64,000 nucleotides of DNA from assembly GCF_028288465.1 (NCBI RefSeq), contig NZ_JAQBNR010000011.1:62001-126000 (forward strand), given 5' to 3'. The DNA comes from Ferruginibacter sp. (GTDB taxonomy: Bacteria; Bacteroidota; Bacteroidia; Chitinophagales; Chitinophagaceae). The position numbers and the translations under genes are program-made. The notes beneath the pieces are model-generated. The model searched no databases. It was given only the letters and a program-made list of their open reading frames with translations, and was not told the DNA's origin. Below, piece after piece: positions 55,518 to 63,966 of the stretch; the first letter of the stretch is position 1, and every line of letters begins with the position of its first letter.

Positions 55518-56444
55518 ATGAGTATAGAAAAATCACGCAGGGAATTTATAGCCGCAGGCTTGCTAACCACCATGGCTGCCGTTGCCTGTAATTCAAAAAA
55601 ATCACCGTTTGCTCCGGAGGAAGATGTACAGCCTTCCGGGGAAAAAGTAAAACTGCTTTCAGTTGATGGTGAAATCATAGAAGTTGATAAAGCCTATCTA
55701 AAGCCGGTGCCGCATATGCCTTCCGTTAGCAACGAAGAAATCCGGAAAGGAATTCCGGGTAAAAAATTTGCGATGGTAATTGATTTGTCCAGGTGTAAAA
55801 ACCTGAAGAAATGCCAGTCGGCGTGTAATCATATGCATCATGTACACTCCGAACAAAACTGGATAAAAGTTTACCAGATGCAGGATGCTGAAATGACCGC
55901 TCCTTACTTTCAACCCACAACTTGTATGCATTGCGATGAACCGCCTTGCGTAAAAGTTTGTCCGGTAGATGCCACTTTTAAACGCCAGGATGGTATTGTA
56001 TTAATTGACAGTGACCGCTGTATCGGTTGTCGTTTTTGTATGGCCGCCTGTCCTTATTCAACCAGGGTGTTCAATTGGGAAGAGCCTGAATTGGCAGCAG
56101 ATGTTGCTGCACAAACGTACAGCGCCGAAACAAGTGTTCCACAAAAAAGAGGAACGGTGGGCAAGTGCGATTTTTGTCCCGATATGACACGTATGGGCAT
56201 GCTGCCACATTGCGTTTCCGCTTGTCCCAATGGTGTGTTTTTCTTTGGTGATATTAACGAAGATTCCGTTACCAATGGTTCAGAAACCTTCCGTTTCAGC
56301 GACCTTGTAAAAGATAAATCCGGTTACCGTTTAATGGAAGATTTGGGAACCAAACCAAGCGTATACTATTTGCCTCCTGTAAACCGCAATTTCAAATTTG
56401 AAGAGGGCCTCAAAAATGATGAGCCCGCTGCAAAAAAAGCCTAA
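55518..56444 (+). CDS. 4Fe-4S ferredoxin-type subunit (NrfC/DmsB-like), Tat-exported
   Basis: 308 residues. Twin-arginine signal SRREFIAAG with a possible lipobox at AVAC (Cys24). Four cluster motifs: C93-L96-C99-C103 (second Cys replaced by Leu), C136-C139-C144-C148, C168-C171-C174-C178, C217-C220-C232-C236. Electron-transfer subunits of molybdenum oxidoreductases and NrfC have this four-cluster layout. No molybdenum catalytic subunit is adjacent. It pairs with the NrfD protein 9 nt downstream. Confidence 0.88.
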   Translation: MSIEKSRREFIAAGLLTTMAAVACNSKKSPFAPEEDVQPSGEKVKLLSVDGEIIEVDKAYLKPVPHMPSVSNEEIRKGIPGKKFAMVIDLSRCKNLKKCQSACNHMHHVHSEQNWIKVYQMQDAEMTAPYFQPTTCMHCDEPPCVKVCPVDATFKRQDGIVLIDSDRCIGCRFCMAACPYSTRVFNWEEPELAADVAAQTYSAETSVPQKRGTVGKCDFCPDMTRMGMLPHCVSACPNGVFFFGDINEDSVTNGSETFRFSDLVKDKSGYRLMEDLGTKPSVYYLPPVNRNFKFEEGLKNDEPAAKKA

Positions 56445-56453
56445 ACTAATAAC

Positions 56454-57770
56454 GTGGAAAATCCTCAAAAATTCTCGCCCGAAAAAATAACCAGTGATTT
56501 GCTGCCACAACCATTTGGCCGCAGGGGCAAGCTATGGACAGCAGCATTACTGCTGGTAGCATTGATTGGCGCATTTGCCTACATTCAGCAATTAAGAAAA
56601 GGATTGGTGGTAACCAATATGGGAGATTACGTGTCGTGGGGTATTTATATTTCAAATTTTGTGTTTTTTGTTGCTATCAGCCTGGTGGGTTCATTAATCA
56701 CCGCTATCTTTCGGCTGGCTGATGTTCCCTGGCGAACGCCCCTTACCAGGATATCAGAAATCATTGCAGTATCTGCTATCACGTTTGCTGCCCTGATCAT
56801 CATTGTAGACATGGGGCGCCCTGAAAGAATGTTGTATTTATTCTTACACGGCCGTTTGCAATCGCCCATTATGTGGGATGTGATTGTGATCAGCACTTAT
56901 TTCTGCACCAGCCTGTTGTTATTGTATATCACTTTGTTGCCTGATATAAAAATCATGATAGCTGCCCGGGAAAAACTCGGGACACCTTTTGCAAAATTCT
57001 ATCGCTGGCTTGGATCTTTCTGGAAAGGAACCGAAGCCCAGGAGAAGATGAGAGACAAATCAATTACCCTTATTTGTATTGTCATTATTCCGGTGGCTTT
57101 CTGTATCCATACAGTCACTTCCTGGTTGTTTGCAACCACTTACCGGCCGGGTTGGGATAGTACCAACTTCGGTGCCTATTTTGTTTCGGGCGCTTTCCTG
57201 GTAGGAGCTGGCGGTGTGGTCGTTGCCATGTATGTTTTCCGCAGGGTGTATAAACTGGAGCACTACATTACTGAAAGACATTTTGATAAAATGGGCAAAA
57301 TATTGGTTATGCTGGCACTGCTGTATTTATATTTTAACGTGAATGAATATCTGGTGCCCGCCTTTAAAATGAAAAAAGATGAAGAAGCGCACTTACAGGC
57401 ACTTTTTACCGGCGACTTTGCACCCTTGTTTTGGTTTGCAATAATTGTCGGGATGATCATTCCTATATTCATCCTGGTGTTTCCAAAAGGGCGAAAACCA
57501 AATGCCATGTTTGCCGCAGGTGTAATGGTGGTAGTAGGAGCCTGGTTTAAAAGATATTTGATTGTAACACCTACTTTACTCCATCCCTTTTTGCCAAAAT
57601 TTGATGCACCTGCCAGGTATAGCCATTACTTCCCAAGCTGGCAGGAATGGGCCATCACATCAGGTTCTCTTGCAGGTGTATTGTTGATCATTACTTTTTT
57701 TGCAAGGGTTTTTCCCATCATCTCTATTTATAAAACCATAACTGACCATGACAGCGAACTACCATCATAA
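56454..57770 (+). CDS. NrfD/PsrC-family membrane subunit
   Basis: 438 residues with a GTG start at 56454. About nine to ten TM segments. It includes GDYVSWGIYISNFVFFVAISLVGS near the N-terminus and FATTYRPGW-type loops typical of NrfD/PsrC/ActC quinol-binding subunits. It would oxidise or reduce menaquinone and pass electrons to the FeS protein. The next gene's ATG (57748) overlaps its end by 23 nt, which suggests translational coupling. Confidence 0.85.
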   Translation: MENPQKFSPEKITSDLLPQPFGRRGKLWTAALLLVALIGAFAYIQQLRKGLVVTNMGDYVSWGIYISNFVFFVAISLVGSLITAIFRLADVPWRTPLTRISEIIAVSAITFAALIIIVDMGRPERMLYLFLHGRLQSPIMWDVIVISTYFCTSLLLLYITLLPDIKIMIAAREKLGTPFAKFYRWLGSFWKGTEAQEKMRDKSITLICIVIIPVAFCIHTVTSWLFATTYRPGWDSTNFGAYFVSGAFLVGAGGVVVAMYVFRRVYKLEHYITERHFDKMGKILVMLALLYLYFNVNEYLVPAFKMKKDEEAHLQALFTGDFAPLFWFAIIVGMIIPIFILVFPKGRKPNAMFAAGVMVVVGAWFKRYLIVTPTLLHPFLPKFDAPARYSHYFPSWQEWAITSGSLAGVLLIITFFARVFPIISIYKTITDHDSELPS

Positions 57771-58665
57771 AATTATTATTCTTGCATCGCTGCTTTTAGC
57801 AACGGCAACTACAAAACTTACCGCACAAGATTCTGCAGCCGCTGTAACGACATTGAGCGTACGTTATTTTTTACCAGAAAATAAACTGCCCTACATTGAA
57901 GTGAATACCAAAAAGAAAGTGGGCAGAAAATTTGACCCCGTAACATCCGTTCCGGTAAATATTTATTTTAACGAGCCCGCACCCGCCAATTTATTGGGCA
58001 AAGTAATTACAGGAAAAGATGGATTGGCGAGGGTTTTTATACCGGCTTCCTTTAAGTCTGCCTGGGATTCACTAAGTGAAATAAAATTTATAGCTGAATC
58101 AGATTCAATAAAAGGGGAACCTGCATTGAGTGGTGATGTAACTGTAAGGAAAGCAATCCTGGTAATTGATACCACCAATGCAGACGGCGTAAGAGGTGTT
58201 ACCGCTCAGCTAAAAGAAAGGAAAGGAGCTGATTGGGTGGCAATAAAAGACATTGAAATGAAATTAGGTGTTAAAAGAATGCTTGGTAACTTATCCGTGG
58301 GAGAAGCAGACACCTATACGGCCGATTCGACTGGCCTGGCAAGTGCTGAATTTAAAAGAGATTCCCTGGCCGGAGATTCGAAGGGCAACCTGGTGCTGGT
58401 TGCAAGGGTAGAAGATAATGATACCTATGGCAACCTGGTTGTTGAAAAATCTGTACCCTGGGGTAAGGGGGTAATTGCCGACACCCATTTCTGGCATCGC
58501 TCGCTTTGGTCAACCGGAAACAGGGTGCCTGTATGGCTGCTGTTCCTGGCAATCTCCATCATAGCAGGTGTTTGGGGTGTAATTATTTATTTAATCAGGC
58601 AGGTAATTAAAATGAAAAAAATGGGAAAGGATTTTGACGCGGCTTTACTTTCCAGAACCACCTGA
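57748..58665 (+). CDS. exported protein with C-terminal membrane anchor, function unknown
   Basis: 305 residues. Signal peptide 1-26 (LTAQ). Two Ig-like or beta-sandwich regions (about 35-140 and 140-240), then a TM segment (about 265-290) and a short basic tail. Last gene of unit D, overlapping nrfD. Context points to assembly or stabilisation of the NrfD complex or contact with a periplasmic electron carrier. Confidence 0.6.
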   Translation: MTANYHHKIIILASLLLATATTKLTAQDSAAAVTTLSVRYFLPENKLPYIEVNTKKKVGRKFDPVTSVPVNIYFNEPAPANLLGKVITGKDGLARVFIPASFKSAWDSLSEIKFIAESDSIKGEPALSGDVTVRKAILVIDTTNADGVRGVTAQLKERKGADWVAIKDIEMKLGVKRMLGNLSVGEADTYTADSTGLASAEFKRDSLAGDSKGNLVLVARVEDNDTYGNLVVEKSVPWGKGVIADTHFWHRSLWSTGNRVPVWLLFLAISIIAGVWGVIIYLIRQVIKMKKMGKDFDAALLSRTT

Positions 58666-58713
58666 GAATAGATTTTAGAGACAATTGTATAGTCCTCCTG
58701 CATATCCCGCTTT

Positions 58714-58749
58714 AAAATGTTCATCATCCACGTGTTGATGAACATTTTT
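58714..58749 (+). terminator. terminator of unit D
   Basis: Near-perfect hairpin AAAATGTTCATCA / TGATGAACATTTTT around CCACGTGT, ending in a T-run. It lies 49 nt after the stop codon. Confidence 0.85.
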
Positions 58750-58791
58750 GTTTGCAGCTGTATCCTCCCGACACACGAAAAAAGAAAGCTG

Positions 58792-58799
58792 TATTTTTG
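58792..58799 (+). promoter_or_regulatory. -7 element of the IcmF-like operon
   Basis: TATTTTTG (TAnnTTTG) 41 nt before the ATG at 58841. It excludes the longer frame from 58748. Confidence 0.5.
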
Positions 58800-58840
58800 T
58801 TACACGTGATTGCCTTTTACAAAAACAATTTATAGTCCCG

Positions 58841-60319
58841 ATGCCAGCTACAATCCATAATAAAATTCGCATAGTAACCGCCGCAGCATTGTTTGACGGG
58901 CATGATGCCGCAATCAATATTATGCGCCGCATATTACAGGCAAAGGGTGCGGAGATTATCCACCTGGGCCATAACAGAAGTGTACATGAAATTGTAGAGT
59001 GTGCCATTGAAGAAGATGCGAATGCCATTGCCATTACAAGTTACCAGGGTGGGCACCTGGAGTTTTTTAAATACATGAAAGACCTGTTGGATGAAAGCGG
59101 CTGCGGCCATATCAAAATTTTTGGCGGTGGTGGAGGAACAATATTACCTGCTGAAATAGAAGAATTGCAACGGTACGGCATCACAAGAATTTACAGTCCG
59201 GATGACGGGAGGATGATGGGTTTGGAGGGTATGATTGAGGATGTTATAAATAAAGCTGATCAAGCCCCCCCAACCATCCAAGGTGGCATCCTGGAGTCTG
59301 CTGAAAGGATGCCTTTTCCTTTGGGGGAAGTTTATGATATCAGGTTAATCGCCCGGGCAATTACTTTGGCAGAACAGGGTGAAAATTATTCGCATTTGGT
59401 TCACCGGTTAAAAGCAAATGCTTCCAAACAATTGAAGTCTGAGATCCCCCATTCGACGGGTGGGGGTGCCTCTGACGAGGTTGCCATCCTTGGCATCACC
59501 GGTACCGGCGGCGCCGGAAAATCATCGGTTACAGATGAAATTGTACGCCGTTTTTTAAACAGCTATTCAGATAAAACCATCGCTGTAATTTCTGTTGATC
59601 CATCCAAGAAAAAAACAGGCGGTGCATTGCTTGGGGACAGGATCAGGATGAATGCCATCTCATCTTCAAGGGCTTATATGCGCAGCCTTGCTACCAGGCA
59701 GAGTGATTTTGCTTTAAGTAAATATGTACAGGACGCCATTGATATCTGCAAAGCGGCAGGCTATGATTTTATTATTGTAGAAAGTGCAGGCGTAGGGCAA
59801 AGTGATGCTTCGATACTGGATTATGTTGACGTTAGCATGTATGTTATGACGCCGGAATATGGAGCACCTTCTCAACTGGAAAAAATAAATATGCTGGATT
59901 ATGCAGACGTAATCTGCATCAATAAATTTGATAAAGCTGGTGCGTTGGATGCCTTACACGATGTACGCAAACAATACAAACGTAACCATGAATTATGGGA
60001 TGCGAAAGATGATGAGTTACCAGTTGTAGGAACTATTGCGGCGCAGTTCAATGATGCGGGCATCAATGAATTATTTGAAAGGCTGATGGAAACAGTGGCT
60101 AAAAAAACCGGGGTAAATTTTAATGGTGAAATTGAACACCATGCGCATCTAAAAGATACTACAGATAACTCAACTATTATACCGCCCAGGCGTGTAAGAT
60201 ATTTATCAGAAATAGCTGAAACTATTTCAGGGTACAACACGTGGGCAGAGGAACAAGCCGCTATTGCTACCAAATTATATCAACTCGTTGGCGTAATAAA
60301 AATGCTGGATGAGAAATAA
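58841..60319 (+). CDS. IcmF-like N-terminal protein: B12-binding domain and MeaB-type GTPase
   Basis: About 492 residues from the ATG at 58841. Residues ~5-140: cobalamin-binding domain with FDGHDAA (axial His), SYQGGH and GGGGGTI. Residues ~185-450: G3E/MeaB-type GTPase with P-loop GITGTGGAGKSS, DPSKKKTGGALLGDRIRM, ESAGVGQSD and NKFDKAGALD. In IcmF these domains are followed in the same chain by the mutase. Here the chain stops 96 nt before a separate mutase gene. The GTPase would act as the reactivation chaperone. Confidence 0.85.
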   Translation: MPATIHNKIRIVTAAALFDGHDAAINIMRRILQAKGAEIIHLGHNRSVHEIVECAIEEDANAIAITSYQGGHLEFFKYMKDLLDESGCGHIKIFGGGGGTILPAEIEELQRYGITRIYSPDDGRMMGLEGMIEDVINKADQAPPTIQGGILESAERMPFPLGEVYDIRLIARAITLAEQGENYSHLVHRLKANASKQLKSEIPHSTGGGASDEVAILGITGTGGAGKSSVTDEIVRRFLNSYSDKTIAVISVDPSKKKTGGALLGDRIRMNAISSSRAYMRSLATRQSDFALSKYVQDAIDICKAAGYDFIIVESAGVGQSDASILDYVDVSMYVMTPEYGAPSQLEKINMLDYADVICINKFDKAGALDALHDVRKQYKRNHELWDAKDDELPVVGTIAAQFNDAGINELFERLMETVAKKTGVNFNGEIEHHAHLKDTTDNSTIIPPRRVRYLSEIAETISGYNTWAEEQAAIATKLYQLVGVIKMLDEK

Positions 60320-60340
60320 ATAAACCATGTTGTAAACGGC

Positions 60341-60377
60341 TGTTGATTTGTGTAACAGCTTGTTGCACAAATCAACA
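60341..60377 (+). other. 17-bp hairpin between the two IcmF-like genes
   Basis: Inverted repeat with outer arms TGTTGATTTGTG / CACAAATCAACA and an inner AACA/TGTT pair around GCT, giving about 17 paired bases with one T-G pair. No T-run follows on the plus strand, so it is not a simple terminator. It may stabilise, process or attenuate the mRNA between the two subunit genes. Confidence 0.65.
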
Positions 60378-60415
60378 AAATGACCATCTGATAAAATAAA
60401 ATAATTGACTGGTAT

Positions 60416-62404
60416 ATGCAAACCGATGAACTGAAAAAAAAATACGATGAATTAAAAATGCAGTTGCATCCGGATGTATGGAAATTAATGGAGCAATGGT
60501 CTGGGCTGTTAAAAGAATACGAAAGTGATTTTTTTGAATTTGATGTAAGGGGTAAAAAAATAAAACAAGATTTAGTTTACCGATCGCTCAGCGGTACAAG
60601 AATAAGTAAAGTATATCTACCCAAATACAAAGACTGGGGCGATATTTTAAAGTGGCAGTTGCAGGAAAATGTTCCCGGCGAGTTTCCATTTACGGCAGGC
60701 GTGTTTCCGTTAAAAAGAGAAGGCGAGGATCCTACAAGAATGTTTGCTGGCGAAGGAAGCCCGGAGCGAACCAACCGGCGTTTTCATTATGTCAGTGTTG
60801 GTCAGCCTGCAAAGCGCCTCAGTACTGCGTTTGATAGTGTGACTTTGTACGGAGAAGATCCGGCACCCCGGCCGGATATTTATGGCAAGGTGGGCAACAG
60901 CGGGGTAAGCATTGCCACGGTAGATGATGCAAAAAAACTCTACAGTGGTTTTGATTTGTGCGATGCCAAAACATCGGTAAGCATGACGATCAATGGCCCG
61001 GCGCCGATGCTGCTTGCATTTTTTATGAATGCGGCTATTGACCAGCAGTGTGAAAAATACATCATTGAAAATGGTTTAAGCGAAGCGGTTAATAAGGCGA
61101 TAGAAAGTAAATGGGACATTGAATCTTTGCCGAAATACACAGGTGAATATGGTAAAAAAATCAACCCCGTGAAAGGGAATTTCGACGGGCATTTACCTGG
61201 GGGAAACAATGGTCTTGGATTACGTTTGCTTGGGCTTAGCGGACGGGATGTTTTACCAGCAGAGGTGTATAAAAAAATAAAGGCTCACGCATTGGCCACC
61301 GTCCGGGGGACAGTGCAGGCGGATATTTTGAAAGAAGACCAGGCGCAAAATACCTGCATTTTTTCGACCGAATTTGCGCTGAAATTAATGGGCGATGTGC
61401 AGGAATATTTTATCAAAAATAAAGTGCAGAATTTTTACAGTGTAAGCATTAGCGGCTACCACATTGCAGAAGCTGGCGCCAATCCAATTACACAGCTTGC
61501 CTTTACTTTGGCAAATGGATTTACTTACGTGGAATACTATTTAAGCCGCGGAATGAACATTGATGATTTTGCTCCCAATCTTTCTTTCTTTTTCAGTAAT
61601 GGAATGGATCCGGAGTACAGTGTAATCGGAAGAGTGGCCAGGAAGATTTGGGCTAAGGCCATGAAATATAAATACAAAGGCAATGAGCGGTCGCAGAAAT
61701 TAAAGTACCATATTCAGACTTCAGGCAGGTCACTGCATGCACAGGAAATTGATTTTAATGATATCCGCACAACGCTGCAGGCTTTGTATGCGATTTATGA
61801 TAATTGTAGTTCACTGCACACGAATGCATACGATGAAGCAATTACCACACCAACAGAAGAAAGTGTACGCAGGGCGATGGCCATTCAACTGATCATCAAC
61901 CGCGAGCTGGGTACCGCAAAAAATGAGAACCCCAACCAGGGTGCGTTTTTAATAGAAGAGCTGACTGACCTGGTAGAAGCCGCTGTGCTGGCTGAGTTTG
62001 AACGGTTATCTGAAAGAGGCGGCGTACTGGGCGCCATGGAACGCATGTACCAGCGCAATAAAATCCAGGAAGAAAGTTTGTATTACGAGACGCTGAAGCA
62101 TACCGGTGAATACCCCATCATTGGCGTGAATACTTTTTTAAATAAGAAGGGCAGCCCGACCATTTTGCCATCAGAAGTTATACGGAGTACTACAGCGGAA
62201 AAAGATAACCAGATTGAAGCGGTTACTTTATTTCAGCAACGGCATAAAGATAGAGCGGCAGACATGTTACAACGTTTACAGCAGGTAGCAGTATCAAACG
62301 GCAACCTTTTTGAAGAACTGATGGAAACGGTACAACACTGCACGCTGGGGCAAATTACCAATGCGCTTTACAATGTAGGTGGGAAGTATCGGAGGAATAT
62401 GTAG
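60416..62404 (+). CDS. IcmF-like mutase subunit (acyl-CoA mutase)
   Basis: 662 residues. A 60-residue linker-like N-terminus ([14 protein letters not shown]) leads into the TIM barrel of the methylmalonyl/isobutyryl-CoA mutase family: [72 protein letters not shown] (each written in short blocks by position). It rearranges isobutyryl-CoA and n-butyryl-CoA or a related branched acyl-CoA. It must take cobalamin and GTPase functions from the preceding protein. Confidence 0.85.
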   Translation: MQTDELKKKYDELKMQLHPDVWKLMEQWSGLLKEYESDFFEFDVRGKKIKQDLVYRSLSGTRISKVYLPKYKDWGDILKWQLQENVPGEFPFTAGVFPLKREGEDPTRMFAGEGSPERTNRRFHYVSVGQPAKRLSTAFDSVTLYGEDPAPRPDIYGKVGNSGVSIATVDDAKKLYSGFDLCDAKTSVSMTINGPAPMLLAFFMNAAIDQQCEKYIIENGLSEAVNKAIESKWDIESLPKYTGEYGKKINPVKGNFDGHLPGGNNGLGLRLLGLSGRDVLPAEVYKKIKAHALATVRGTVQADILKEDQAQNTCIFSTEFALKLMGDVQEYFIKNKVQNFYSVSISGYHIAEAGANPITQLAFTLANGFTYVEYYLSRGMNIDDFAPNLSFFFSNGMDPEYSVIGRVARKIWAKAMKYKYKGNERSQKLKYHIQTSGRSLHAQEIDFNDIRTTLQALYAIYDNCSSLHTNAYDEAITTPTEESVRRAMAIQLIINRELGTAKNENPNQGAFLIEELTDLVEAAVLAEFERLSERGGVLGAMERMYQRNKIQEESLYYETLKHTGEYPIIGVNTFLNKKGSPTILPSEVIRSTTAEKDNQIEAVTLFQQRHKDRAADMLQRLQQVAVSNGNLFEELMETVQHCTLGQITNALYNVGGKYRRNM

Positions 62405-62533
62405 TAGTTTAAAATTAAAAATTCAAAAGTAAAAAGTAAAAAACATTTGTTGCATACCGGCATAAGTTATGTGCAACATTCCTTCTCATAACTTACAGCT
62501 TATAACCTATAACTTAAACTCATAATTAACTCC
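62405..62533. other. short AT-rich intergenic with imperfect repeats
   Basis: Contains repeated CATAAGTTAT/ATAACTTA-like words and GTTGCAT/GTGCAAC half-palindromes. No gene, and no clear promoter apart from AT-rich runs. Confidence 0.3.
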
Positions 62534-63400
62534 ATGGTTACCATCGAAAACAGCAAATTGAAAGCGGTTATATCTCCAAAAGGTGCAGAGCTGCAGAGTC
62601 TTGTTAATAAAGAAGCCGGTATTGAATATATGTGGGGTGGTGATGCCGCTTACTGGAGCAAACACAGTCCTGTGCTGTTTCCTATTGTAGGCACGTTAAA
62701 AAACGATACCTATTTTTATAAAGACGAAGTATACCATCTTCCCCGCCATGGGTTTGCAAGGGAAAGGGTTTTTTTAAAAGACCAGGTAAGCATGGAAGAA
62801 GCCGTGTTTACGTTAACGCAGGATGCTGATACGCTGGCTGTATATCCGTTTGCCTTTATCCTGAAGCTCCGCTATCAATTGGCAGATGATAAATTAACCG
62901 TAACGTATGAAGTGAGCAACAGCGGCTATGATGAGTTGCTGTTTTCTGTCGGGGCCCATCCTGCATTTGCGGTGCCGATGGTGGAAGGCACTGATTACGC
63001 CGATTATTTTCTTCAATTTAATGCAATCGAATCATTGAACAGGTGGAAATTAGAGGATGGTTTGATTGCCAACTATGCAGAACCATTGCCGGCAGAAAAT
63101 GGCAGGCTTCCTTTACAACATGATTTGTTTTACGAAGACGCTATTGTGTTAAAAAATATGCGGAGTAACCACATTACAATTGGTTGCACAAAGCATGCAC
63201 ATGGTATTCATTTTCATTTTAAAGATTTTCCTTTCTTCGGAATATGGGCTGCTAAGGATGCTGATTTTGTTTGTCTTGAACCCTGGTGCGGTATTGCAGA
63301 TGGCGTTGACCACAACCAGCAACTGAAAGATAAGGAAGGGATAATTAACCTGCCGGCAAATACTAACTGGCAGCGAAGCTGGACGGTGGAATGTTTTTAA
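62534..63400 (+). CDS. aldose 1-epimerase family protein (LacX-like)
   Basis: 288 residues. Galactose mutarotase-like beta-sandwich with family blocks AVISPKGAELQSLVNKE, VLFPIVGTLKN, LPRHGFARER (His/Arg pair), VGAHPAFAVP and FVCLEPWCGIADG. The closest subgroup is LacX-like aldose epimerases. It interconverts alpha and beta forms of a sugar; the substrate is unknown. Cytoplasmic, single gene. Confidence 0.85.
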   Translation: MVTIENSKLKAVISPKGAELQSLVNKEAGIEYMWGGDAAYWSKHSPVLFPIVGTLKNDTYFYKDEVYHLPRHGFARERVFLKDQVSMEEAVFTLTQDADTLAVYPFAFILKLRYQLADDKLTVTYEVSNSGYDELLFSVGAHPAFAVPMVEGTDYADYFLQFNAIESLNRWKLEDGLIANYAEPLPAENGRLPLQHDLFYEDAIVLKNMRSNHITIGCTKHAHGIHFHFKDFPFFGIWAAKDADFVCLEPWCGIADGVDHNQQLKDKEGIINLPANTNWQRSWTVECF

Positions 63401-63413
63401 TCCAAATGAAAAA

Positions 63414-63966
63414 ATGACTAACACCGAAATTGAAGCCAGCTTATATAGGTTTATCAGGCCGAAGTACCCTGATGTTGAAATTAAGGTGCTGAATAGTGAT
63501 GAAAACATTCGCCAGGTATTTTTTACTGCAAGCCCCCTTTAAAGACTTATATCCACAACAACGGTATCACTATTTGATTCATTCAATTCCTGGTGATTTC
63601 TTCGAAAAAAATTTGACTAATACAGAATGGCTTGAATTGGCGCCGGGAGAAGATCCTGATGAACTTGACTATCATGACGATGAAACGCTTAAAGAAATAA
63701 CTGAGTCTGTGTTGAGTGTTTTACAGTACAAAGTTGATTTTGTTTCCATACTGGACAGACTATTTATGAAAGAGGATGCAGCATGTTGCGGAGACTTCTC
63801 GCATTCAAAAAAAATATTGAAACAGCTGGATTTTCCGGCAGCGGCACAATTTGATATTTTTCATGTTTTGATGAAGAAGGGAGGATATTGTGATTGCGAG
63901 ATTTTATTCAATGTATTTCGCGAAAGTGAGTATGCTCAAAAGTATTGGAGCAGCAGGTCCTGGTAG
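63414..63966 (+). pseudogene. DUF2695-like protein, frame broken at a C5 run
   Basis: An ATG at 63414 starts a 42-codon frame (MTNTEIEASLYRFIRPKYP...) that stops at 63540-63542. The second part continues in another frame to 63966 (FKDLYPQQRYHYLIHSIPGDF..., ending with the DUF2695-like block KKGGYCDCEILFNVFRESEY and its cysteines). The frames join cleanly if one C of the run 63533-63537 (CCCCC) is removed, giving ASPFKDLY. This is a frameshift mutation, a sequencing error or a slippage site. An internal ATG at 63496 could make only the second part. Confidence 0.65.

Noticed and set aside
63149-63508. 119-codon minus-strand frame at the right end
   Set aside because: It overlaps the aldose epimerase gene and the start of the DUF2695-like gene on the opposite strand and has no family resemblance.
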